A DNA stretch of 64,000 nt from Catellatospora vulcania. GTDB lineage: Bacteria; Actinomycetota; Actinomycetes; Mycobacteriales; Micromonosporaceae. Of the stretch, positions 55,623 to 63,001 are shown one piece after another (the first letter of the stretch is position 1; each line of letters begins with the position of its first letter). Made by a program: the position numbers and the translations under genes. The notes under the pieces are model-generated. The model made no database searches. It saw only the letters and a program-made list of their open reading frames with translations, and was not told the origin of the DNA. The stretch is from contig NZ_ML769301.1 of assembly GCF_009720385.1 (NCBI RefSeq), positions 770,911 to 834,910 on the forward strand, in the 5' to 3' direction.

Positions 55623-56243
55623 ATGGGAAGGACGAGTGACGCGCGGAACAAGATCCTGGAAGCGGCCCGGACGCTGATCGAGCAGCGCGGCTACTCGGCG
55701 CTGGGCGTGGCGGAGATCTGCGCCGCGGCCGGGGTGCCGAAGGGCAGCTTCTACCACTTCTTCGCGTCCAAGCAGGCGCTCGCGCTCACCGTCATCGACG
55801 AGCACTGGGCCGCTCAGCAGCAGCAGTGGAGCGAACTGCTCGGCAGCGAGCGGGCACCCCTGGACCGGCTGCGCGACCTGTTCGAGGCGACCGAGGACTT
55901 CCAGAAGGCCGGTCGGCAGCAGGCGGGCCTGGTCGTCGGATGCCTGTTCGGCAACCTCGCGGCCGAGCTCAGCAACCAGGTCCCGGAGATCCGCGACCGG
56001 CTCCAGGAGATCTTCGAAGCCCAGATCGACATGATCGAGAAGGTCATCGTCGAGGCCAAGGACGCCGGACAGGCCGGCCCGGCCGTCGACACCCGCGACG
56101 CGGCCCGCTCCATCGTCGCCCAGATCGAGGGCCGGGTGCTGCTGGCGAAGCTGCTCGACGACCCGGCCCAGCTCGGCACGCTCTGGCACAACAGCCTCGG
56201 CCTGCTCCAGGTGCCCGCAGCAGCCCGGCCCGCGGGGGCCTGA
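55623..56243 (+). CDS. TetR-family transcriptional regulator
   Basis: 206 residues from ATG 55623. The N-terminal TetR HTH is textbook: RNKILEAARTLIEQRGYSAL, GVAEICAAAGVPKGSFYHFF, ASKQALALTVIDEHW. The C-terminal ligand/dimer domain is helical (QAGLVVGCLFGNLAAELSNQ, IVAQIEGRVLLAKLLDDP), the TetR_C type often found near oxidoreductases. It is divergent from the SDR/tautomerase operon and likely represses it through the two repeats at 55571-55611. The inducer is unknown, perhaps an electrophile or quinone. Confidence 0.95.
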   Translation: MGRTSDARNKILEAARTLIEQRGYSALGVAEICAAAGVPKGSFYHFFASKQALALTVIDEHWAAQQQQWSELLGSERAPLDRLRDLFEATEDFQKAGRQQAGLVVGCLFGNLAAELSNQVPEIRDRLQEIFEAQIDMIEKVIVEAKDAGQAGPAVDTRDAARSIVAQIEGRVLLAKLLDDPAQLGTLWHNSLGLLQVPAAARPAGA

Positions 56244-56314
56244 CCCGGCCGGACGACTGACGGATCGCCGACCCCGGACCGCGGCGGCGGGTGCTCGCGT
56301 CTAACCTCGCGGCC

Positions 56315-56821
56315 ATGACCTATCTCGACACCCCCGCCGAGTCGCCCCTGTACGCCGACGAGACCGGCCACATCCCCAACTATCTGCGGGTGTTCGCGCT
56401 GCGGCCCGAGGCGTACGCGGGCTGGGAACAGCTGGCCGGCAGCGTGCGCGACGGCATGGACCTGCGCCGGTACGAGCTGGTCACGATCGCCGCCGCGCGA
56501 CGGCTGGGGTCGGACTACTGCACCCTCGCCCACGCCAAGGTGCTGCGCGAGCGCTTCTACGACGAGCCGCAGCTGCGCGCCATCATCGCCGACCACCGCA
56601 GCGCGGGGCTCGACCCGGCCGACGTCGCGATCATGGACTTTGCCGACAAGGTCGCCGCCGATCCGACCACCATCACCGAGCTGGACGCCGCCACGCTGCG
56701 CGGATACGGCCTGTCCGACACCGACGTGCTGCAGGTCGTGCTCGCCGTGTGCATCCGCCGGTTCTTCAGCGGTGTGCTGTCCGCCGTCGGCGCAGCCCCC
56801 GACGAAGCACTGCGGGGCTAG
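56315..56821 (+). CDS. AhpD-like (carboxymuconolactone decarboxylase-type) protein with altered CxxC
   Basis: 168 residues from ATG 56315; a TTG/CTG-type upstream extension is not needed. All-helical AhpD/CMD fold: NYLRVFALRPEAYAGWEQLA, MDLRRYELVTIAAARRLGSD, then YCTLAHAKVLRE. The family motif C-x-x-C-x-x-x-H appears as S-D-Y-C-T-L-A-H, so one redox Cys is Ser. Peroxidase activity may be weakened or may use a single Cys. It lies beyond the TetR gene on the same strand with a 71-nt gap, and a short hairpin (CCGAC/GTCGG, 56849-56864) follows. Confidence 0.85.
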   Translation: MTYLDTPAESPLYADETGHIPNYLRVFALRPEAYAGWEQLAGSVRDGMDLRRYELVTIAAARRLGSDYCTLAHAKVLRERFYDEPQLRAIIADHRSAGLDPADVAIMDFADKVAADPTTITELDAATLRGYGLSDTDVLQVVLAVCIRRFFSGVLSAVGAAPDEALRG

Positions 56822-56868
56822 ATCCGAACGGGCCGCGTGCGCCCGATGCCGACTTCTCCGTCGGAATC

Positions 56869-58647
56869 TCAGCCGAACCGTAGGTTCGCGAGTGGCACCG
56901 TCGAGTTGAGGAGATTGATCCAGCTGGTCTGGCCTGCGTCGGAGTAGCGCCATTGGGTGCCGTAGACGTTGAAGACGTCGGTGCGGCCGTCGCCGTTGAA
57001 GTCGCCCAGGCGCAGGTCGGCGAGTGGGACCGTCGAGTTGAGCAGGTTGATCCAGCTGGTCTGGCCTGCGTCGGAGTAGCGCCATTGGGTGCCGTAGACG
57101 TTGAAGACGTCGGTGCGGCCGTCGCCGTTGAAGTCGCCGAAGCGCAGGTCGGCGAGCCCGACGGTGGAGGCGGCGAGGTCGATCCAGCTGGTCTGGCCTG
57201 CGCTGGAGTACTGCCAACCGGTGCCGGTAGCGCGGAACACGTCGGTGCGGCCGTCGCCGTTGAAGTCCCCGAACTGGAGGTCGGCGAGTGGGACCGTCGA
57301 GTTGAGCAGGTTGATCCAGCTGGTCTGGCCTGCGTCGGAGTAGCGCCATTGGGTGCCGTAGACGTTGAAGACGTCGGTGCGGCCGTCGCCGTTGAAGTCG
57401 CCGAAGCGCAGGTCGGCGAGCCCGACGGTGGAGGCGGCGAGGTCGATCCAGCTGGTCTGGCCTGCGCTGGAGTACTGCCAACCGGCGCCGGTGGCCCGGA
57501 ACACGTCGGTGCGGCCGTCGCCGTTGAAGTCGCCGAAGCGCACGTCGGCGAGCCCGACGGTGGACTCGGCGAGGTCGATCCAGCTGCTCTGGGCTGCGCT
57601 GGAGTACAGCCAACCGTCACCGGTGGTGAAGATGTCGGTGCGGCGATCGTCGTTGAAGTCGAGCTGGCGGCCGGTGAGGAGCTCGCCGCGGCGCGGCCGG
57701 ACCAGGTTGATGTTGTTCAGGACGAACTGGTTGGTCGCGTCGGTCATGTACCGGTTGAGGAACGGTGAATAAGTCTTGACGTCCAGGCTGTCGGCGGTCG
57801 GGTTGTAGGTGAACACCCGCAGGTAGCTGTTGGGGTCGCGGGAGCTGTTGTTCTGGTAGTCGGCCTGGATCTGGTGGACCGTGTTGCCGTGGACGCCCTG
57901 TTGGCTGATCCGGCCGGCGTTGTGGTAATGACCCGAGAAGGTGAATCGGAAGTTGGCGTGCCTGCTCACCAGGTCGTTCCACAGCCTGGTGCCGTTGCTG
58001 TCCTTCGTGCTGCCGTTCTGGTAGGCGTGCGTGACCAGGATGGCGTTGTGGCCGGGGTGCGCCGCCACCACCTGGTTCGCCCAGGCGATCTCGTCGTTGC
58101 TCGGCGCGTATTTCAGCGCCAGCACCAGCCAGTCCGCCCCGCCGGCGGTGAAGGTGTGGAAGGCGTTGTCATTCTTCGCGGCCGGGTAGGTTCCGCCGAA
58201 CGACGGCAGCGCGGTGAAGTTCGATCGCGGGTAGTGGGTGTTGTACCGCGTCGCGGTGCGGGTCGTCGAGGCGGTGCCCGGGTCGAGGTCGTGGTTGCCC
58301 GGACCGATGATGTAGGGCACGTCGTCGGTGGGCAGGCCCATCGCGCTCTTGCTGTTGTTCCACTGGGCCAGCTGGTCGGAGTTGTCGACCACGTCACCGA
58401 CGTGCAGCACGTACTTGATGTTCCGGGCGGCCCGCTGGTCGTCCACCCACTGCATCTGCGCCCGGAACACCTCCGGCCAGTATTCGGAGGCGTACTGGGT
58501 GTCGGGGAGCATCACGAAGGTGAAGTTCTCCGCAGCCTGGGCCTGGGCCTGCGCTCTCGCCTGCGGCGCCTGTGCGTATGACGCCGTCGCCACGAGGGTG
58601 AGGGACGCGGCCAAAGCCACAACGCGTGCAACCTTGCCGACCCTCAT
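56869..58647 (-). CDS. secreted calcineurin-like metallophosphoesterase with six FG-GAP/VCBS-like repeats
   Basis: 592 residues from ATG 58647, with GGAGGG 5 nt upstream. Signal peptide MRVGKVARVVALAASLTLVA, cleaved near ASYAQA. The metallophosphoesterase domain (about residues 40-330) has MLPDTQYASEYWPEVF, VLHVGDVVDNS, GPGNHDLD, THAYQNG and FSGHYHNAGR, covering the two-metal site D, GDxxD, GNHD, H and GHxH. Six 44-residue repeats follow, each ending in the calcium-loop type DFNGDGRTD and arranged in two alternating sorts (VFRATG, VFNVYG). It is probably an extracellular phosphoesterase whose repeats form a propeller for binding. The last repeat lacks the loop. Confidence 0.92.
   Translation of the reverse strand: MRVGKVARVVALAASLTLVATASYAQAPQARAQAQAQAAENFTFVMLPDTQYASEYWPEVFRAQMQWVDDQRAARNIKYVLHVGDVVDNSDQLAQWNNSKSAMGLPTDDVPYIIGPGNHDLDPGTASTTRTATRYNTHYPRSNFTALPSFGGTYPAAKNDNAFHTFTAGGADWLVLALKYAPSNDEIAWANQVVAAHPGHNAILVTHAYQNGSTKDSNGTRLWNDLVSRHANFRFTFSGHYHNAGRISQQGVHGNTVHQIQADYQNNSSRDPNSYLRVFTYNPTADSLDVKTYSPFLNRYMTDATNQFVLNNINLVRPRRGELLTGRQLDFNDDRRTDIFTTGDGWLYSSAAQSSWIDLAESTVGLADVRFGDFNGDGRTDVFRATGAGWQYSSAGQTSWIDLAASTVGLADLRFGDFNGDGRTDVFNVYGTQWRYSDAGQTSWINLLNSTVPLADLQFGDFNGDGRTDVFRATGTGWQYSSAGQTSWIDLAASTVGLADLRFGDFNGDGRTDVFNVYGTQWRYSDAGQTSWINLLNSTVPLADLRLGDFNGDGRTDVFNVYGTQWRYSDAGQTSWINLLNSTVPLANLRFG
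56872..57660 (-). repeat. six tandem 132-bp repeats in the metallophosphoesterase gene
   Basis: The repeats are almost identical in DNA, for example CACGTCGGTGCGGCCGTCGC-type junctions recur every 132 bp. Order from the N-terminal side: A', A, B, A, B, B, where A holds VFRATG...WIDLAASTVGLADL and B VFNVYG...WINLLNSTVPLADL. Near-identity suggests recent expansion or gene conversion. Confidence 0.9.
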
Positions 58648-58713
58648 CCTGACCCTCCAACAACCGGTAGCCCCAGCACGAGGCATGGTGCCTCCTCGAC
58701 GGCACCGGTGTTG

Positions 58714-58722
58714 GAAAGTTTC
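58714..58722. promoter_or_regulatory. GAAAGTTTC motif upstream of the metallophosphoesterase gene
   Basis: GGAAAGTTTCG, a nine-base near-palindrome, lies 67 nt upstream of the start. It resembles the CGAAA-S-TTTCG boxes reported before xylanase genes of streptomycetes. TTATAG near 58775 (TATAAC on the minus strand) could be part of the promoter. Confidence 0.35.
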
Positions 58723-58833
58723 GATGCCTAGGGACTCCGGTGCAACCTACCTTCATTCATTGATTTCCATTTGTTATAGTTGGTCGCCCTGGCCCGGGGT
58801 GCAGAGCCGGTGCGCCGAGTGGGAAGCGCCGGA

Positions 58834-59766
58834 CTAGCGGTAGCCTGCCGTCGCCGCGGCGATCCGCCCGACGTACGGGCGGCCGAACTCCGACGTCCCG
58901 TCGACCGCGACGACCGCCAGGTAGCCGTGCAGCCGCCACAGTTCCCGCCGCTGCGCGAAGCCCGGGTCGATCGGCGCCACCTCCCGGTATCCGTCGAATA
59001 CCTCGCCCGGCACGGGCGTGAAGTAGTCCAGCAGGGCCAGGTCGGATTCCGGATGCCCGTAGCAGGGTGACGTGTCGAGCAGCACCGCCTCGTCGGCGGT
59101 GGTGAGGAAGTTGTTCTGCTGTGCGTCGCCGTGCAGCAGCGACGGCTCCGGCTCGGGGCCGCACACCTGCGGCAACCGCGCCGCCAGCCGGGTGACCCCG
59201 GCGGCCAACTCGGCGGGCAGGTGCCCGGAGTCGACGGCGTCGCGCAACCGGGGCAGCAACCGCCGCTCGACGTAGAAGTCGGCCCAGGTCGTGCCCGCGG
59301 GCCGGTTGTCCTGGGGGAGCGGGCCGAAGAACCCGTCGAACTCGGCCAGCCCGTGCCGCTCCCCGCGGGCCTGGTGGACCGTGGCCAGCGCGCGCCCGAT
59401 CGAGCGCCACTGCGCCGCCGTACGCGCCCGCGCGGGCACCTCGGGCAGCGCCTCCAGTAGCAGCAGTGAACCGAACGCCCCGGACACCGGGCCGTCGCCG
59501 ACCGGCACCGGAGTGGCGGCCCCGGCCCGCTCCCGCAGCAGCCGGTGACCGCGCAACTCGGCCGTGAACTGCTCGGCGCCGCGCGGGCCCCGGTCCAGCT
59601 TGACGAACACCGAGAACGGCGTGCCGTGTAGGATGCCCGCCGGGTGCGAGGCACGGTCGTCAAGGTCGGTGAACCCGGTCACGGTCCACCGTCGCCCGCG
59701 GTGCGCGCTCGCGGCCCGCTCGACCGCCGTCACGACGGACTGCTCGCACAGCGGATGCTGCCTCAT
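58834..59766 (-). CDS. fructosamine kinase/phosphotransferase-family protein
   Basis: 310 residues from ATG 59766; an ATG 30 nt earlier is possible. It has a protein-kinase-like fold of the APH/fructosamine-kinase type: SVFVKLDRGPRGAEQFTAEL with the ATP-binding Lys, LLLLEALPEVPARARTAAQW, GRALATVHQARGERHGLAEF, FFGPLPQDNRP (a fructosamine kinase hallmark), LLHGDAQQNNFL for the catalytic Asp and LLDTSPCYGHPESDLALLD for the metal-binding Asp. It probably phosphorylates ketosamine adducts for protein repair. It lies 43 nt upstream of nothing on its strand and is convergent to none; next is the phosphatase gene, also on this strand. Confidence 0.87.
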   Translation of the reverse strand: MRQHPLCEQSVVTAVERAASAHRGRRWTVTGFTDLDDRASHPAGILHGTPFSVFVKLDRGPRGAEQFTAELRGHRLLRERAGAATPVPVGDGPVSGAFGSLLLLEALPEVPARARTAAQWRSIGRALATVHQARGERHGLAEFDGFFGPLPQDNRPAGTTWADFYVERRLLPRLRDAVDSGHLPAELAAGVTRLAARLPQVCGPEPEPSLLHGDAQQNNFLTTADEAVLLDTSPCYGHPESDLALLDYFTPVPGEVFDGYREVAPIDPGFAQRRELWRLHGYLAVVAVDGTSEFGRPYVGRIAAATAGYR

Positions 59767-59809
59767 CCGCGGCACGGTACCGGCCGCGATCCGCACGCGG
59801 CCGGCGGCC

Positions 59810-60373
59810 TCAGCTGTTCCAGCGCAGCAGCACCGGGGTCTCGCGTTCGTAGCCGAGCACGTTCACGGTGGCGGTCTCCAGCCGGAACAGCGCGCCGTCC
59901 TGCGGGGGCAGGCCGAGCCAGCGGGCGGTGAGCACCCGCAGCAGGTGGCCGTGCCCGACGAGGGCGACGTCGCCGCTGGCCAGCATGGTCCGGGCCCGTT
60001 CCAGGACGCGGTCGCAGCGGGCGCCGACCTGGGCGGCGGTCTCCCCGCCGGGGCAGCCGGACTGCCACACGGTCCACTCGGGACGTTCCTGGCGGATCTC
60101 GACCGTGGTGCGCCCCTCGTAGGCCCCGTAGTTCCACTCCAGCAGGTCGTCATCGGTGGCTGTGATCTCCAGGCCGGCCAGCGCCGCGGTGCGCATCGCC
60201 CGCTGCAGCGGGCTGCACAGCACCGCGGCGAACGCCCGCCCGGCCAGCCGGGGGGCCAGCTGGGCGGCCTGGCGTTCGCCCTCCGGGGTCAGCGGCAGGT
60301 CGGTGAAGGAGGTGTGGCGGCCGTTGGCGCTCCACTCCGTCTGCCCGTGCCGGACCAGCACGATCTCTCGCAT
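59810..60373 (-). CDS. histidine phosphatase (phosphoglycerate mutase-like) family protein
   Basis: 187 residues from ATG 60373. The phosphohistidine motif VLVRHGQTEWSANGRHTSFT starts at residue 5. LCSPLQRAMRTAALAG, EWNYGAYEGRTTVEI and VALVGHGHLLRVLTARWLGL supply the remaining Arg, Glu and His catalytic residues. These enzymes remove phosphate from small metabolites or sugars. Its stop lies 43 nt before the fructosamine kinase-like gene start, so the two may be co-transcribed. Confidence 0.94.
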   Translation of the reverse strand: MREIVLVRHGQTEWSANGRHTSFTDLPLTPEGERQAAQLAPRLAGRAFAAVLCSPLQRAMRTAALAGLEITATDDDLLEWNYGAYEGRTTVEIRQERPEWTVWQSGCPGGETAAQVGARCDRVLERARTMLASGDVALVGHGHLLRVLTARWLGLPPQDGALFRLETATVNVLGYERETPVLLRWNS

Positions 60374-60541
60374 GGCGCCGATCCTCCCCGCTCGTGTTCC
60401 TGAGCACACGTTAGCGGTGATCAGCACGACCCGGGCGGTTTCGACCCGTGAGTCTTGCTCCGGGCCTGGCTGCCGGGCGCGCACCACTGTTGGTCTTGGT
60501 GGTTCCGCCTGTGGCGGCTCCGGGACTCACAGAATTGAGGT

Positions 60542-61402
60542 ATGACGGACGCGCCGCTGATGCCGCACTACGCGCGGGTCGATCAGAGCCCGCCGCAGAT
60601 GCAGGCACGGCTCGTGGCGTACCTCGACAAGGCCGCCGGTTACCGGGCGATCACCGAGATCCGGGCGAGGGCCTGCGAGACCATGCACGTCAAACCGGGT
60701 CACCACGTGCTCGACGGCGGGTGCGGGCTGGGCGAGGAGGCGCTGGCACTGGCGCTGCTGGTCGGCGCGGACGGTCGGGTCGACGGCGTGGACAACTCCC
60801 GCAGCATGCTGTCGCTGGCCGCGCACCGCTACGAGCGGTGGCATCAGACCCACCCCGACGCCGGTGACGTGCGCTTCGTCACCGGGGATCTGGCCCGGCT
60901 GGACTACCCGGCCGACGTCTTCGACGCGGTGCGGTGCGAACGCACCCTGCAGCACCTGCCGCAGGCGGAGGCGGTGATCGCGGAGCTGATCCGGGTGACC
61001 CGGCCGCAGGGGCGGATCTGCCTGGTGGACACCGACTGGGAGTCGCTGGTCTTCGACGGCCTGCCCGCGGAGGTGCTGACGCCGATGATGTGGCGGCTGC
61101 GGCACCACAGCGTGATGTGCAACCCGACGATGGGCCGCACGCTGCGCAACCGGCTGCGCCGGCAGCAGGTGTACGAGCTGGAGTGCCACCCGATGACGAT
61201 GTGCTTCACCGACCCGGCCGAGGCGCAGCACGTGGTGCCGTACTTCGATCGGGACATGCTGCTGCACATCGTGGGGGAGGAGGACGGCGACGCCACGGCG
61301 ATGGTGGACCGCTGGCTGGACGCGGTCCGCGACGCCGACGAGCGGGAGGACTTCCTGGTGGCGCTGACGGTGTGGGTGGTCGCGGGTACTGTCCCGGCCT
61401 GA
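60542..61402 (+). CDS. class I SAM-dependent methyltransferase
   Basis: 286 residues from ATG 60542. The SAM motif is HVLDGGCGLGEEALALALLV, with VDGVDNSRSMLSLAAHRYER for the ribose-binding acid and RFVTGDLARLDYPADVFDAV, RCERTLQHLPQAEAVIAELI following. It belongs to the UbiE/arsenite-methyltransferase-like group. The acceptor is unknown. The initial LMPHYARVDQSPPQMQARLV helix probably caps the active site. It is followed by a terminator shared with kamA. Confidence 0.9.
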   Translation: MTDAPLMPHYARVDQSPPQMQARLVAYLDKAAGYRAITEIRARACETMHVKPGHHVLDGGCGLGEEALALALLVGADGRVDGVDNSRSMLSLAAHRYERWHQTHPDAGDVRFVTGDLARLDYPADVFDAVRCERTLQHLPQAEAVIAELIRVTRPQGRICLVDTDWESLVFDGLPAEVLTPMMWRLRHHSVMCNPTMGRTLRNRLRRQQVYELECHPMTMCFTDPAEAQHVVPYFDRDMLLHIVGEEDGDATAMVDRWLDAVRDADEREDFLVALTVWVVAGTVPA

Positions 61403-61420
61403 CCTGCGGGCAGTGTCGCC

Positions 61421-61466
61421 AAAGGCCCCGCCCTCAGCTGCGTGAACAGCGGGAGACGGGGCCTTT
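61421..61466. terminator. bidirectional terminator between the methyltransferase and kamA genes
   Basis: AAAGGCCCCG (61421-61430) and CGGGGCCTTT (61457-61466) form a 10-bp stem; the interior contains GCTG/CAGC. It lies 18 nt after each convergent stop and carries a T run on both strands. Confidence 0.85.
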
Positions 61467-61484
61467 CGTCGTATCGGGACGGGC

Positions 61485-62849
61485 TCAGGCCTGGGCGGCG
61501 AGCTGCTCGTCCATCTGCTTGCGCCACCACTTCTGGCCGGACTCCGGCAGGGTGTCGATCGGGTCGTAGTACGCGTAGCGCTGGGACAGCACGTCGACGT
61601 TCTGGTCGGCTTCGATCGAGGTGCGGTAGTTCTTGGTCCAGTACGAGATGCCGTTCTCACGGTCGTACTCGGTGACCATGTGCACCCAGCGCTTGCCGAC
61701 GAACGGCACGTCGCAGACGATGCGCGGGGTGGCGTACCCGGGCAGGTAGCCCATGATGTCGTGCTGGAGTTGCTGGGCGGCCCCGACCGAGACGCGCCAG
61801 TGCTCGGCGTTGGGGATCATGTCGCACATGTAGAAGTAGTACGGCAGGATGTTCGCCTCGCCCTGCAGCGCGAAGCACAGGTCGAGCAGGTCGGGCGAGG
61901 TGGCGTTGACGCCGCGCATCAGCACGCCCTGGTTGCGCACGTCGCGCACGCCGACCTCGAGGGCCGTCTTCGCGGCGCGGGCCACCGTCGGGGTGATCGA
62001 GTTGGCGTGGTTCACGTGCGTGTGGATCGCCAGGTTGACGCCGCGCCGGCGGGCGGTGCGGGCGACCCGCTCCAGGCCCTCGACGACCTCGGGCTGCAGC
62101 CAGTGCTGGGGCAGGCCCATCAGCGCCTTGGTGGCCAGCCGGATGTCGCGGATGGTGTCGATCTCCAGCAGGCGCATCAGGTACGACTCGAGGTTCTTCC
62201 ACGGCACGTTGGCCACGTCGCCGCCGGAGACGACGACGTCGCGTACGCCCGGGTGGGCCTTGAGGTAGGCGATGTGCGCGTCGTAGCGGTCGACGGGCTT
62301 GAGGGTCAGCTTGAGCTTCTCGACCGCCGGGGTGGAGTTGCCGACCAGGTCCATGCGCGTGCAGTGGCCGCAGTACTGCGGGCAGGTGGACAGCAGCTCA
62401 GCGAGCACCTTGGTGGGGTAGCGGTGGGTGAGGCCCTCGGCGACCCACATGTCGTGCTCGTGCAGGCTGTCGCGGCTCGCGTGCGGGTGGCTGGCCCACT
62501 CGGTGAGCCGGTCGGAGGCGACCGGGATCATGTAGCGCCGCACCGGGTCGGCGTAGAACGCCTCGGTGGTCAGCTCTTCCCGCGCCATCGTGTTGATCAT
62601 CTGCGGCGGGACCAGCATCGACATCGTGGCCAGAGCCTTCTGGTCGGCCTCGAGGTCGGCGTAGAAGCGCTCGTCGACGGTGTCGCCGAGCACGGCGCGC
62701 AGCTGCTTGATGTTCTTGATGCAGTTGACGCGCTGCCACTGCGCGGACTCCCACTGCGCGAGGGTGACGTCGCGCCAGCCCGGGAACCGGGTCCAGTCCG
62801 GTTCGATCAGCTCTACGCGGCGGTACTCGTAGGGTTGCCCAGCGTTCAT
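61485..62849 (-). CDS. kamA: lysine 2,3-aminomutase (radical SAM)
   Basis: 454 residues from ATG 62849 with AAGGAGAGG 7-9 nt upstream. It converts L-lysine to L-beta-lysine using a 4Fe-4S cluster, SAM and PLP. The radical SAM motif is CPQYCGHCTR (C-x3-C-x2-C). VSGGDVANVPWKNLESYLMR follows, and ATKALMGLPQHWLQPEVVEG, AIHTHVNHANSITPTVARAA and RNQGVLMRGVN match the KamA family. YFYMCDMIPNAEHWRV lies near the PLP region. It is divergent from kdd, and together they start the lysine to 3,5-diaminohexanoate route. The protein is longer at its N terminus than clostridial KamA. Confidence 0.95.
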   Translation of the reverse strand: MNAGQPYEYRRVELIEPDWTRFPGWRDVTLAQWESAQWQRVNCIKNIKQLRAVLGDTVDERFYADLEADQKALATMSMLVPPQMINTMAREELTTEAFYADPVRRYMIPVASDRLTEWASHPHASRDSLHEHDMWVAEGLTHRYPTKVLAELLSTCPQYCGHCTRMDLVGNSTPAVEKLKLTLKPVDRYDAHIAYLKAHPGVRDVVVSGGDVANVPWKNLESYLMRLLEIDTIRDIRLATKALMGLPQHWLQPEVVEGLERVARTARRRGVNLAIHTHVNHANSITPTVARAAKTALEVGVRDVRNQGVLMRGVNATSPDLLDLCFALQGEANILPYYFYMCDMIPNAEHWRVSVGAAQQLQHDIMGYLPGYATPRIVCDVPFVGKRWVHMVTEYDRENGISYWTKNYRTSIEADQNVDVLSQRYAYYDPIDTLPESGQKWWRKQMDEQLAAQA

Positions 62850-63001
62850 CGGTGGCCTCTCCTTTGCGGTCCCGTTGACCATACTGGAAGTTCTTCGGCC
62901 TACCAACTAGTCTGCCGTAGAATTTCCCGCACAGCTCAAATCTAACCGCAATATTGGTTTTGATCTCGCGGGTGCACTTCACTTTTTAGGAGAACCGGAC
63001 A
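62850..63001. promoter_or_regulatory. divergent kamA/kdd promoter region
   Basis: A 152-nt AT-rich island. It holds AACCGCAATATTGGTT (62945-62960), an imperfect palindrome, and ATACTGGAAGTT-like runs. Ribosome sites are AGGAGA for kdd and AAGGAGAGG for kamA. A shared lysine-responsive regulator is expected but not encoded nearby. Confidence 0.5.
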
